A DNA stretch of 64,000 bases from Nocardioides sp. SYSU D00065 (GTDB taxonomy: Bacteria > Actinomycetota > Actinomycetes > Propionibacteriales > Nocardioidaceae), in assembly GCF_017916425.1 (NCBI RefSeq), contig NZ_JAFMSX010000001.1, positions 1,302,001 through 1,366,000 of the forward strand. The letters are read 5' to 3'. A program made the translations under genes and the position numbers. The stretch's first letter is position 1; every line of letters begins with the position of its first letter. The notes beneath the pieces were generated by a model. It was not told where the DNA came from, did not search any database, and saw only the letters and a list, made by a program, of their open reading frames with translations. This document shows positions 55,674 through 63,103 of this stretch, in pieces.

Positions 55674-55943
55674 CGCCCCACCGTATGCGGGACACCTCGC
55701 GTCGAGGGCGCACGGCCGGTGGCGCGGCGGCGGTGATGCCGGACCGCCGGACGTCGGGCGCGGGGCGTGGCGGTCGACCGGGGGCGATTGCGCGACGGGG
55801 AGCAGCGCCCCCGGACACGAGTGGTGCGCTGAGCTCGGGGCCGGCCGCCGCGTTGCCCGGGCGGTCGCGACCGTCCCGCCTCTGACAAACTAGCGCTGCG
55901 CGCGTCGGCCGTCCGCGTCGAACGGATGCCGGCGTTCCGTCCC
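55674..55943. other. 270-bp non-coding stretch before tRNA-Lys
   Basis: Very GC-rich, with many stop codons in frames that start with ATG or GTG and no Shine-Dalgarno. It holds the cutC -10 at its left end and presumably the tRNA promoter at its right. I see no gene or repeat in it. Confidence 0.5.
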
Positions 55944-56019
55944 GGGCCTCTAGCTCAATGGGTAGAGCAGCGGACTTTTAATCCGTTGGTTCAGGGTTCG
56001 AGCCCCTGGAGGCCTACCA
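55944..56019 (+). tRNA. tRNA-Lys (UUU)
   Basis: 76 nt including an encoded CCA. The acceptor GGGCCTC pairs with GAGGCCT (one G-U), the D arm is GCTC...GAGC, the anticodon loop CTTTTAA gives UUU, and the T arm is CAGGG-TTCGAGC-CCCTG. Stands alone between cutC and the S41 peptidase gene. Confidence 0.97.
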
Positions 56020-56132
56020 GTCACCGGCGGTCGTCACCGTCGATCCAGCAGGATCCGCCCTGGACTCGCCCACGTCGGGCACGGACCCGAAAGCCATGGA
56101 CGGCAGCGCACCCTGCTGGCTAGCGTCCCCCC

Positions 56133-57110
56133 ATGGACCGGCGGCTCCTCGACCGACTCGGGTCCGAGCTGCGCGAGCGATACGTCGTCCCGAACGCCGG
56201 CGCCCGGGCGGCGGACGCCGTGGATCGCGCCGCCACGGCGGGCGCCTGGGCCGGCCTGTCGGAGGGCGGCCTCGCCGGCGCCGTGACGGAGCTCCTGCAG
56301 CAGGAGACCGGGGACCGGCACCTACAGCTCCGCTTCAGCGCCGACCGCAGGGACCCGTCCGTCGGTGACGAGTGGGCAGACCCGGACTTCCTGTCCGCCT
56401 ACTGGGCCGAGCAGGACCACCACAACCAGGGAATCCACAGGGCCGAGCGGCTGCCCGGCAACGTCGGGCTCGTGGTGATCGAGTCGCTGGACGAGCCGGA
56501 GGGCACCGGACCGGTCGTCGACGCGGCCCTGTCCTTCCTGGGTCGCTGCGCCGCGCTGGTCCTCGACGTCAGGGTGAGCAACGGCGGGGCGCCCACCGGT
56601 GTGGCGCACCTCGTCAGCCACTTCGTGGAGCCGCCGACCCGCAAGATCCTCGACGTGCTGGACCGTGACGGTGCCGTCGTGCTGCAGACGTGGACGCAGA
56701 CGCACCTGGGTGCGCCGCGCTTCACCACGCAGCCGGTCTACGTGCTCACCAGCAGCCGCACCCCTTCGGGAACCGAGGAGCTGGCCTACGACCTGCAGGC
56801 GATGGGCCGTGCCGTCGTGGTCGGGGAGACGACGGTGGGCGCTGCCCACCCGGTCGAGTCGGTCGTGGTGGACCCGCACTTCGTGCTGCGGCTGCCCACC
56901 CAGCGCGTGGTGGTCGCGGACACCGGGACCAGCTGGGAGGGCACCGGCGTCGTCCCCGACGTGCCGTGCGAGGCTGCCGTAGCGCTCGCTGTCGCCCACC
57001 GCCTCGCAGCCGAGCGGCTGCTGGCCTCCGGCACGACGGTGCCGCAGGACGTACGCCGCGAGCTGGAGAAGGTGGCGCGGGGCGAGCTCACCCGAGCCGC
57101 GCCGGCGTGA
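56133..57110 (+). CDS. S41 family peptidase (tail-specific protease-like)
   Basis: 325 aa, with no signal peptide and no PDZ domain. An N-terminal helical part as in interphotoreceptor-retinoid-binding-type S41 proteins is followed by the catalytic core: GLVVIESLDEP, ALVLDVRVSNGGAP and VYVLTSSRTPSGTEELAYDLQ, in which the Ser after TP is the expected nucleophile, then VVGETTVGAAHPV. Cytoplasmic and of unknown target. TAGCGT is 6 nt before ATG 56133. Confidence 0.85.
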   Translation: MDRRLLDRLGSELRERYVVPNAGARAADAVDRAATAGAWAGLSEGGLAGAVTELLQQETGDRHLQLRFSADRRDPSVGDEWADPDFLSAYWAEQDHHNQGIHRAERLPGNVGLVVIESLDEPEGTGPVVDAALSFLGRCAALVLDVRVSNGGAPTGVAHLVSHFVEPPTRKILDVLDRDGAVVLQTWTQTHLGAPRFTTQPVYVLTSSRTPSGTEELAYDLQAMGRAVVVGETTVGAAHPVESVVVDPHFVLRLPTQRVVVADTGTSWEGTGVVPDVPCEAAVALAVAHRLAAERLLASGTTVPQDVRRELEKVARGELTRAAPA

Positions 57111-57114
57111 GCCG

Positions 57115-58596
57115 TCAGGCGCCGCCCACGCGGTCCGCAGGCACCCCGCGTGCGCCGGAGTCGGTAAGCTCGGCCTCGCGAGCGGCCGACGCCTCCAGCT
57201 CCTGGCGCCGGGTCTCCTCCATCATCGCCCGGGTGGCGTCGTAGATGCCGGGGTCGGAGACCAGGTCGGCAGCGCCTCGTCGCAGGCGGGCGAGCGCCGC
57301 GCGGGCGAAGATCTGCTGCTCGGTCGTCGTGCGCTCGGACCGGTCGTTGCTGATGAACGTGACGGCCCAGCGCATCAGCGCCGAGACGCGGTTCTTGAAG
57401 CCGGTCAGGTAGACCAGGTGCACGGCCAGCCACATCAGCCAGGCGATGACCCCGGTCAGCCGGAGCTTGCCGACCATCGCGACCGCCCGGAAGCGGCTGA
57501 TGATGGCCATCGAGCCCTTGTCGAAGTACTTGAACGGGCCCTGGGGCTGCTTGCCCTCGATCCGGTTCTTGATCTCCTTGGCGGCGTACTTGGCGCCCTG
57601 GATCGCGACCTGCGCCACGCCGGGGAGGTTGTCGAGGGCGATCATGTCGCCGACGACGAAGACCTCGGGGTGCCCGGGCAGCGTCAGGTCGGGGTTGACC
57701 GAGATGCGGCCGGCCCGGTCGAGGGGCGCGCCGGTCTGCTCCGAGAGGGTCTTGCCCAGCGGGTTGGCCTGCACACCGGCGGCCCAGATCTTCGCGACCG
57801 AGTCGATGCGCTCGACGCGGCCGTCCTTGTACTTGACCTCGAGGCCGCGCTCGTCGACGTCGGTCACCATCGCGCCGAGCAGCACCTCGACGCCGAGCTT
57901 CTCCAGCTCGGCCTTGGTCTTGGCGCCCAGCTTGGCGCCGAAGGGCGGGAGCACCTGGCCGGCGGCGTCGATCAGCACGACGCGGGCGTTGCGAGTGTTG
58001 ATCGCGCGGAAGTCGCGACGCAGCGTCCGGTGGGCCAGCTCGGCGATCTGGCCGGCCATCTCCACGCCGGTCGGACCCGCGCCGACCACGACGAAGGTCA
58101 GGAGGTGGTCGATGTTGTCGCCGCGGTTGGCGCCCAGCTCGGCCATCTCGAAGGCCCCGAAGATGCGCCCGCGCAGCTCGAGGGCGTCGTCGATGCTCTT
58201 CATGCCGGGCGCGAACTCGGCGAAGTGGTCGTTGCCGAAGTAGGACTGACCGGAGCCGGCGGCGACCAGCAGCGAGTCGTACGGCGTCACCGTGTCGCGG
58301 CCGAGGACCTGCGAGGTGACCGTCTTGGCGGTCAGGTCGATGGCGGTGACCTCACCCAGCAGCACCCGAGCGTTGTCCTGACCGGCGAGCACCTCGCGCG
58401 TGGGCGGAGCGATCTCGCCCTCGGACAGGATGCCCGTCGCCACCTGGTAGAGCAGCGGCTGGAACAGGTGGTGGGTGGTCTTGCCGATCACCGTCACGTC
58501 GACGTCGGCGCGCCGCAGCGCCTTGGTGCCGAACAGCCCACCGAAGCCGGAGCCGATCACGACCACCTTGTGACGGGCTGTGGGGGTCGAGGTCAT
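57115..58596 (-). CDS. ndh: type II NADH dehydrogenase / FAD-dependent pyridine nucleotide oxidoreductase
   Basis: 493 aa. FAD site VVVIGSGFGGLFGTKAL near residue 12, the NADH site FVVVGAGPTGVEMAGQIAEL (about 170), and VFVVGDMIAL near the second FAD site. The C-terminal amphipathic/hydrophobic stretch (VIAWLMWLAVHLVYLTGFKNR) anchors NDH-2 to the membrane. It passes electrons from NADH to quinone without proton pumping. RBS GGAGC before ATG 58596; a 13-bp palindrome lies ~30 nt upstream. Confidence 0.9.
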   Translation of the reverse strand: MTSTPTARHKVVVIGSGFGGLFGTKALRRADVDVTVIGKTTHHLFQPLLYQVATGILSEGEIAPPTREVLAGQDNARVLLGEVTAIDLTAKTVTSQVLGRDTVTPYDSLLVAAGSGQSYFGNDHFAEFAPGMKSIDDALELRGRIFGAFEMAELGANRGDNIDHLLTFVVVGAGPTGVEMAGQIAELAHRTLRRDFRAINTRNARVVLIDAAGQVLPPFGAKLGAKTKAELEKLGVEVLLGAMVTDVDERGLEVKYKDGRVERIDSVAKIWAAGVQANPLGKTLSEQTGAPLDRAGRISVNPDLTLPGHPEVFVVGDMIALDNLPGVAQVAIQGAKYAAKEIKNRIEGKQPQGPFKYFDKGSMAIISRFRAVAMVGKLRLTGVIAWLMWLAVHLVYLTGFKNRVSALMRWAVTFISNDRSERTTTEQQIFARAALARLRRGAADLVSDPGIYDATRAMMEETRRQELEASAAREAELTDSGARGVPADRVGGA

Positions 58597-58625
58597 CGAA
58601 GCTCCTAGTGTCGTAGGTGCGATCT

Positions 58626-58638
58626 CATCGGACCGATG
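58626..58638. promoter_or_regulatory. palindrome upstream of ndh
   Basis: CATCGG and CCGATG flank a central A to give a perfect 13-bp dyad, 30-42 nt upstream of the ndh start. It could bind a repressor or activator; it does not match the Rex consensus as I know it. Confidence 0.35.
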
Positions 58639-58741
58639 TCTTCATTGTCCTCCCGGCCGGACCGGGAATGCGAAACGCCGGGCGCGTCTGGTTGCTCACA
58701 CCCACTACCCCGCGCCCGGAGAAACTATGGTGCTCGTCGAG

Positions 58742-58767
58742 GTTTGAACTATCCGGTGGGGGGTATC
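58742..58767 (+). promoter_or_regulatory. sigma-B/sigma-F-type promoter of the anti-sigma/FluC operon
   Basis: GGTTT (58742-58746), a 15-bp spacer and GGGTAT (58762-58767) fit the actinobacterial stress sigma consensus (GGTTT-N14-16-GGGTAC/T). Transcription would start near 58774, giving a ~35-nt leader to GTG 58809. Confidence 0.6.
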
Positions 58768-58808
58768 CATGCCCCACTGGACTGCCCACTCTGTCGAAAT
58801 GAGTCCCA

Positions 58809-59741
58809 GTGCCGCTGAGCTCCGAGCTGACCCTCGCGTCGTCGCCGCGTGCTGCGGCTGACGCGCGTCGGTGGGTGAGCGAGATCTGCCGGCGCCTCGA
58901 GCGCGACGACCTGGTCGAGTGCGCTGAGCTCGGAGTCTCCGAGCTGGTCGCCAACGCGATCATCCACGCCCGGGCTCCCTACAAGGTGCGGGTCCGCGGC
59001 ACGGCGAGCCATCCCCGCATCGAGGTCGTCGACGGCTCCACGAGCCCGCCGGTTCCTCCGTCCCCGGTCGACGTCGACGATCTCGACATGCTGCTGACCT
59101 TCGGCCGCGGCCTGTCGATGGTGGCCCAGTGCGCCGCCGCCTGGGGCGCCAGCATCGAGTCCGACGGCAAGATCGTCTGGTTCGAGCCCGCGCCGCAGAT
59201 GAGCGAGGACGGCTCGGTCGAGTGGGTCGTCGACCAGCACGACCAGACCCGCCCGGAGCCGACCAGCGAGTCCGCGGTCCAGGTCCACCTGATGGGCCTC
59301 GACGTGCCGCTCTACCTCTCCCTGGGCCGCCAGTACAACGAGCTGCGCCGCGAGCTGCGCCTGCTCTCCCTCTCGCACCAGTCCGACTACCCCCTGGCCG
59401 GCGACCTCACCTCGATGTTCGCCAACTTCGAGCGCCAGTTCCCCGAGACGTACCGCCGGCAGATCCGCGACGCCGAGAGGCGCGGCCTGCAGCGGGTCGA
59501 CGTGGTCTTCCCGATGGTGCGCGAGGCCGGACCCATCTTCGTGACGATGACGGAGATGTTCGACGTGGCCGACGCCTTCTGCCGAGCCGAGCGACTGCTC
59601 TCGATGGCGCGTACGGCCTCGCAGCGCGCCTTCCACAACTGGCTGCTCGGCGAGCTGGTCCACCAGCTCGACGGCGCGCCGGCCCAGCCGTGGGCCGGAC
59701 ACCCGCCCTCCAGCACCGCCTCGGCCAGCCGCGCCGGGTGA
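58809..59741 (+). CDS. anti-sigma-factor-like ATP-binding protein (HATPase, RsbW/SpoIIAB type) with a C-terminal helical domain
   Basis: 310 aa. The first ~130 residues form a GHKL ATPase: ARRWVSEICRRLE, the N box ELGVSELVANAIIHA, VDGSTSPPVPP and TFGRGLSMVAQCAAAWG. Such domains bind sigma-B-type factors or phosphorylate anti-anti-sigma proteins. The C-terminal ~170 residues are helical (YLSLGRQYNELRRELRLLSLSH) and not assigned. The gene sits under a sigma-B-like promoter, suggesting feedback. GTG start. It overlaps the first FluC gene by 4 nt. Confidence 0.78.
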   Translation: MPLSSELTLASSPRAAADARRWVSEICRRLERDDLVECAELGVSELVANAIIHARAPYKVRVRGTASHPRIEVVDGSTSPPVPPSPVDVDDLDMLLTFGRGLSMVAQCAAAWGASIESDGKIVWFEPAPQMSEDGSVEWVVDQHDQTRPEPTSESAVQVHLMGLDVPLYLSLGRQYNELRRELRLLSLSHQSDYPLAGDLTSMFANFERQFPETYRRQIRDAERRGLQRVDVVFPMVREAGPIFVTMTEMFDVADAFCRAERLLSMARTASQRAFHNWLLGELVHQLDGAPAQPWAGHPPSSTASASRAG

Positions 59742-60139
59742 GCACCCGCCCGGTGGGTGGCGGCGACCTGCTGCTCGTCGCCGTCGGCGGAGCAGCGGGA
59801 GCGCTGCTGCGGTACGCCGTCGACACCGCCGCGCCCGACGTGCTGCTCCCCTGGCCCACGATCGCCATCAACGTGGTCGGGGCACTGGCGCTGGGCCTGC
59901 TGCCCGCCCTCGCCGCCGTACGCCGCTCGACCGGCCTCGCAACAGCCCTCGGACCTGGCCTGCTGGGCGGCTTCACCACGGTGTCGGCGTGGGCCGGGCA
60001 GGTCCGCGAGCTGGCCGCCGCGGGGCAGGTCGCGCTGGCCGGACTCCACCTCGGCCTGACCCTGGCCGCCGGGCTGGGCGCGGCGGCTGCGGGTCGGCGG
60101 CTCCCGCACCGACCTGCGCCCGAGGAGGCGGCGCGGTGA
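59738..60139 (+). CDS. crcB: fluoride channel subunit FluC/CrcB (first of pair)
   Basis: 133 aa with four membrane helices. GGAAGALLRYAVD, TIAINVVGALALG (the N-x-x-G motif) and LLGGFTTVSAWAGQV match FluC. Dual-topology dimers or heterodimers of two such proteins export fluoride. GTG start overlapping the anti-sigma gene stop (GTGA) and overlapping the second subunit by 4 nt. Confidence 0.88.
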   Translation: MSTRPVGGGDLLLVAVGGAAGALLRYAVDTAAPDVLLPWPTIAINVVGALALGLLPALAAVRRSTGLATALGPGLLGGFTTVSAWAGQVRELAAAGQVALAGLHLGLTLAAGLGAAAAGRRLPHRPAPEEAAR

Positions 60140-60471
60140 CCGCGCTGCTGGTGGCGCTGGGCGCGGCCGTCGGCGCTCCGCTGCGCCTGGTGCTGTCGGG
60201 TGCGCTCGACCAGCGCTTCCCGACGGGCACGCTGGTGGTCAACACGACCGGCTCGGGCCTGTTCGGCCTGTTCGCCGCCCTGTCGCTGGGCGACGCCGCC
60301 TGGGCTCTGCTTGGCACCGGTCTCTGCGGCGGCTTCACGTCGTTCTCGTCGTTCGCCCTGCAGGCGGTGGAGCGGCCGGTGCGGGAAGCCGCCGCGTACG
60401 TCGCCGCGACCTCGGTGCTGGCGGTGGGAGCCTGCGCTTTCGGATGGGTGCTCGGGGTCCGAGCGGGCTAG
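60136..60471 (+). CDS. crcB: fluoride channel subunit FluC/CrcB (second of pair)
   Basis: 111 aa, four membrane helices. VGAPLRLVLSGAL, LVVNTTGSGLFGLF and LCGGFTSFSSFALQAVE carry the fluoride-pathway Asn and the phenylalanine box. Together with the upstream gene it forms the paired FluC type, in which each subunit has fixed opposite orientation. GTG start coupled to the first gene. Confidence 0.88.
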   Translation: MTALLVALGAAVGAPLRLVLSGALDQRFPTGTLVVNTTGSGLFGLFAALSLGDAAWALLGTGLCGGFTSFSSFALQAVERPVREAAAYVAATSVLAVGACAFGWVLGVRAG

Positions 60472-60487
60472 CTCGCCTCGACGGGCG

Positions 60488-60841
60488 TCAGCCCCAGCCG
60501 AGGTCGTGCAGCCTGGCGTCGTCGAGGCCGAAGTGGTGGGCGACCTCGTGCACGACGGTGATGCGCACCTCCTCCTCCAGGTCCTCGACGGTGTCGGCCA
60601 TGTCGAGCAGCGGCCCGCGGAACAGCAGGATGCGGTCGGGGAGCATGCCGGCGTGGTTCGCCGGGCGCTCGGTCAGGGCGAGCCCGTCGTAGAGCCCGAG
60701 CAGGTCGGGGTCGTCGGCCGGCGCCTCGGGTTCGACCAGCACGACCACGTTGTCGACCAGGCGGGCCAGGTCGTCGGGCAGGCCGTCGAGGGCCCGCTCG
60801 ACCATCGCGTCGAAGGCGGCGGGATCCAGGTCGATCGGCAT
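60488..60841 (-). CDS. zincin-like metallopeptidase family protein
   Basis: 117 aa. The C-terminal ITVVHEVAHHFGLDDARLHDLGW contains HExxH plus a downstream Asp ligand, the minimal zincin active site of the actinobacterial metallopeptidase family (DUF1025). No signal peptide; substrate unknown. TAGGCT lies 6 nt before ATG 60841 (leaderless). Convergent with the second FluC gene. Confidence 0.85.
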   Translation of the reverse strand: MPIDLDPAAFDAMVERALDGLPDDLARLVDNVVVLVEPEAPADDPDLLGLYDGLALTERPANHAGMLPDRILLFRGPLLDMADTVEDLEEEVRITVVHEVAHHFGLDDARLHDLGWG

Positions 60842-60888
60842 GTCGACAGCCTAGGGACCGCACGAAGGGGCGGGGTGGTGCCGAAATG

Positions 60889-60924
60889 CCGAACAGGGTG
60901 AGCCTGGTGGCTCACCCTGTTCGG
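60889..60924 (-). terminator. tRNA operon terminator
   Basis: CCGAACAGGGTGAGCC (60889-60904) and its perfect complement (60909-60924) form a 16-bp stem with a TGGT loop, 9 bp after tRNA-Asp on the minus strand, and lie between it and the metallopeptidase gene. Confidence 0.75.
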
Positions 60925-60932
60925 TCATGCGT

Positions 60933-61009
60933 TGGCGACCCCGACGGGACTCGAACCCGCGGCCTCCGCCGTGACAGGGCGGCGCGCTAACCAACTGCGC
61001 TACGGGGCC
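60933..61009 (-). tRNA. tRNA-Asp (GUC)
   Basis: 77 nt with encoded CCA. Acceptor GGCCCCG/CGGGGTC, anticodon loop CTGTCAC giving GUC, T arm GCGGG-TTCGAGT-CCCGT. Lies 79 bp after tRNA-Glu on the same strand. Confidence 0.97.
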
Positions 61010-61087
61010 AGTGCTTCTGGTGAAGCGGGTGAAACCCTAACCCATGGTCTTCGGAGACCACCAATCGGCGGCGACCACGACCGGGCC

Positions 61088-61163
61088 TGGCACCCCCAAC
61101 CGGATTCGAACCGGCGCTACCGCCGTGAAAGGGCGGGGTCCTGGGCCGCTAGACGATGGGGGC
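61088..61163 (-). tRNA. tRNA-Glu (UUC)
   Basis: 76 nt with encoded CCA. Acceptor GCCCCCA/TGGGGGT, anticodon stem CCGCC/GGCGG with loop CTTTCAC giving UUC, T arm GCCGG-TTCGAAT-CCGGT. First gene of the tRNA-Glu/tRNA-Asp unit. Confidence 0.97.
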
Positions 61164-61325
61164 CCGCCTGCTCGGGACGGGCCCGCACAGGCGTCGACCA
61201 GCATAGGGCCAGGGCGTCGCGCCGGGTGAACCCGCGTCCGGAGCCGGCGTCGCGCCACGCCCGGAGGGGCGGTCAGTTGGGCAACACTGCGGCAACTGTC
61301 GCCCGTCGCTACTAACCTTTGTCCC

Positions 61326-61718
61326 ATGAACACGGACGGACGGGAGCTGCGGTTCCTCGTCGTCGACGACAACGAGGACATCCGGGACGTGTTCTGCCGC
61401 CTCGTCGAGCGGGCCGGACACGTCGCGTCCACCGCCGGCGACGGGGTCGAGGCCACCGACCTGCTGCAACGCGAGTCGTTCGACGTGATGCTCCTCGACC
61501 TCACCATGCCGCGCATGAACGGCGTCGACGTCGTGCGCTGGCTGAGGGCTCACCCCGACGTCGCTCCCGACATGCGGATCGTCGTCATCAGCGCGTGGGC
61601 CGGCGAGCACCGAGCCGTCCTGCAGGAGCTCGGAATCGAAACCGTCATGCAGAAGCCACTGCGCATTCAGCAATTGACTGATCTGATTAGCGAGACACTC
61701 CGCGACATGGAGTCCTGA
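61326..61718 (+). CDS. single-domain response regulator (receiver only)
   Basis: 130 aa, one REC domain: acidic pair VVDDNED near residue 12, phospho-acceptor in VMLLDLTMPRMNG (about Asp57), the Ser in VVISAWAG and the Lys in MQKPL. No output domain. TAACCT with a 7-nt spacer marks a leaderless start at 61326. It precedes the small peptide ORF, the P450 and a histidine kinase, which may be its partner. Confidence 0.9.
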   Translation: MNTDGRELRFLVVDDNEDIRDVFCRLVERAGHVASTAGDGVEATDLLQRESFDVMLLDLTMPRMNGVDVVRWLRAHPDVAPDMRIVVISAWAGEHRAVLQELGIETVMQKPLRIQQLTDLISETLRDMES

Positions 61719-61865
61719 CCCCCTGGATGCTCCACGGGGGCCGGGCTGCTGGCGCGGTCCGGAGTCGGCGACCCGACCCTGAGAAGCACGACGGGAAGCG
61801 GAGTCCGGGCGGTGTCGTGTGCGCCTGCCTGGCGTGCATCACCTCAACCCCCTGGAGGACACATC

Positions 61866-61961
61866 ATGATGAACCGCATCCGCACCCGCATCGAGGCCAA
61901 GCGCGCCAGCAACCAGCTGCAGGCGGTCTACGTCTGGCGTCCGGCCCCCGGCCGTCGCTGA
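61866..61961 (+). CDS. 31-aa basic peptide with an aromatic core; candidate RiPP precursor
   Basis: Begins at ATG 61866 (a second ATG at 61869) behind the strong Shine-Dalgarno CTGGAGGACA. The first ~18 residues are Arg/Lys-rich and helix-prone; the end reads QAVYVWRPAPGRR, with Tyr22 and Trp24 spaced by one residue. It ends 38 bp before the P450 gene. Tiny precursors next to a single P450 are the layout of biarylitide, cittilin and atropopeptide (tryptorubin) loci, whose cores contain closely spaced Tyr/Trp. This assignment is inference. It could also be an unrelated small protein. Confidence 0.5.
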   Translation: MMNRIRTRIEAKRASNQLQAVYVWRPAPGRR

Positions 61962-61972
61962 CCGGTCGGTGC

Positions 61973-61987
61973 CTCACGACTCGTGAG
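61973..61987 (+). other. 15-bp inverted repeat between the peptide ORF and the P450 gene
   Basis: CTCACGA, a central C, and TCGTGAG form a perfect dyad, 12 bp after the peptide stop. As RNA it would be a small stem with an ACT loop, possibly tuning the ratio of peptide to enzyme. Confidence 0.4.
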
Positions 61988-61999
61988 ACACGAGCAGTG

Positions 62000-63103
62000 A
62001 TGCGCGTGGGCAGCGCCGAGTCGGCCGGCGGCCGGCTCGGCGCTGTCCTCGCCGCCCCGCGGTCCGGCGTGGTGTCGCTGGGGCGCTCCGGACCCTGGCT
62101 GGCCACCACCCCGGCGAGCGCCAAGCAGGTCCTGACCGACCCCGCGCACTTCGACTTCCCCGGCGACGTGAGTCGCAGCGGCGACCTGTCCGCGAGCCGG
62201 GGCGACACCCGCTCGGGCCACCTCGTGTTCGACGCCCTGTCCCCCGACCAGGTGGCCGGTGGCGTGGAGGTCTTCGAGCGCGAGTGGGCCGCTGCCCTGG
62301 CCGCGCACGAGCGCACGACTCCTCACGCGCCCTATGACGCCATGACGCTGCTGCGGGTCCCGGTGGCCCGGTCCACGACCGCCGCGGTGCTCGGGTCGGC
62401 CGACTCGGCGCAGCGCGACCGCGTCGCCGGCCAGGTGCTCGCCTGGATCGACGCCCTGGCTCCGGTGATCGCCGCCCGGCGACCACCGGCTGGCTGGACC
62501 CGGACCCGGCGCGCGGAGCGCCGCGCCCGGCGCGCCCTGGAGGAGACCCTCGCGCAGGTCCCGGGGGTCGACCCCGCTCCGGTCGCGACGCTCCTCGCCG
62601 CCGGCATCCAGGTGCCGATCGCCGCCGGCGCCTGGCTCCTCGCGTGGCTCGCCGACCACGCGACGGGCGATGTCGATCCCCTGCACGCCGTGTGGGAGAC
62701 GCTGCGCCTGACTCCGCCCACCTGGGTCACGGCGCGGATCACCACGGCGGACGTCGACCTCGCCGACGAGCGGATCCCGTCGGGATCGGTGGTGATGGTC
62801 AGCCCGCTGCTGCTCGGTCGTCTGGAGTCCCTGGTCCCCGGCGACCCCGCCGGACTGGGCGACTTCGACCCCGATCGCTGGCGCGACGGAGCCCGCCGCC
62901 CGGGTGCGTGGCTGCCTTTCGGCGCCGGGCCGCACGCCTGCCCAGGCCGTACGCTGGGCCTGGCGCAGCTCCTCTGCGTCGCCCGGTGGGCGGTCACCCG
63001 CGAGCTCGAGTTGAGCGAACCTGTGACCATTGACCAGAGTCGCGGCATCACCCCGGCGCCGTGCCGGTTCCGTGTGGCCCCGAGGAGGGAGGCTCCTCAG
63101 TGA
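62000..63103 (+). CDS. cytochrome P450
   Basis: 367 aa, short for a bacterial P450. The heme loop LPFGAGPHACPGRTLGLAQ has the axial Cys314. ExxR is in ETLRL (Glu233, Arg236), and the meander has FDPDRW. The I-helix region reads AAGIQVPIAAGAWLL, so the usual (A/G)GxxT threonine is replaced; such changes occur in P450s that do not carry out classical monooxygenation, including cross-linking enzymes. The stop overlaps the downstream kinase (GTGA). ATG 62000 is used; an in-frame GTG at 61997 is possible. Confidence 0.85.
   Translation: MRVGSAESAGGRLGAVLAAPRSGVVSLGRSGPWLATTPASAKQVLTDPAHFDFPGDVSRSGDLSASRGDTRSGHLVFDALSPDQVAGGVEVFEREWAAALAAHERTTPHAPYDAMTLLRVPVARSTTAAVLGSADSAQRDRVAGQVLAWIDALAPVIAARRPPAGWTRTRRAERRARRALEETLAQVPGVDPAPVATLLAAGIQVPIAAGAWLLAWLADHATGDVDPLHAVWETLRLTPPTWVTARITTADVDLADERIPSGSVVMVSPLLLGRLESLVPGDPAGLGDFDPDRWRDGARRPGAWLPFGAGPHACPGRTLGLAQLLCVARWAVTRELELSEPVTIDQSRGITPAPCRFRVAPRREAPQ

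Noticed and set aside
59738..60139. Fluoride riboswitch upstream of FluC
   Set aside because: The gene overlaps its upstream neighbour by 4 nt, so there is no leader to hold one.
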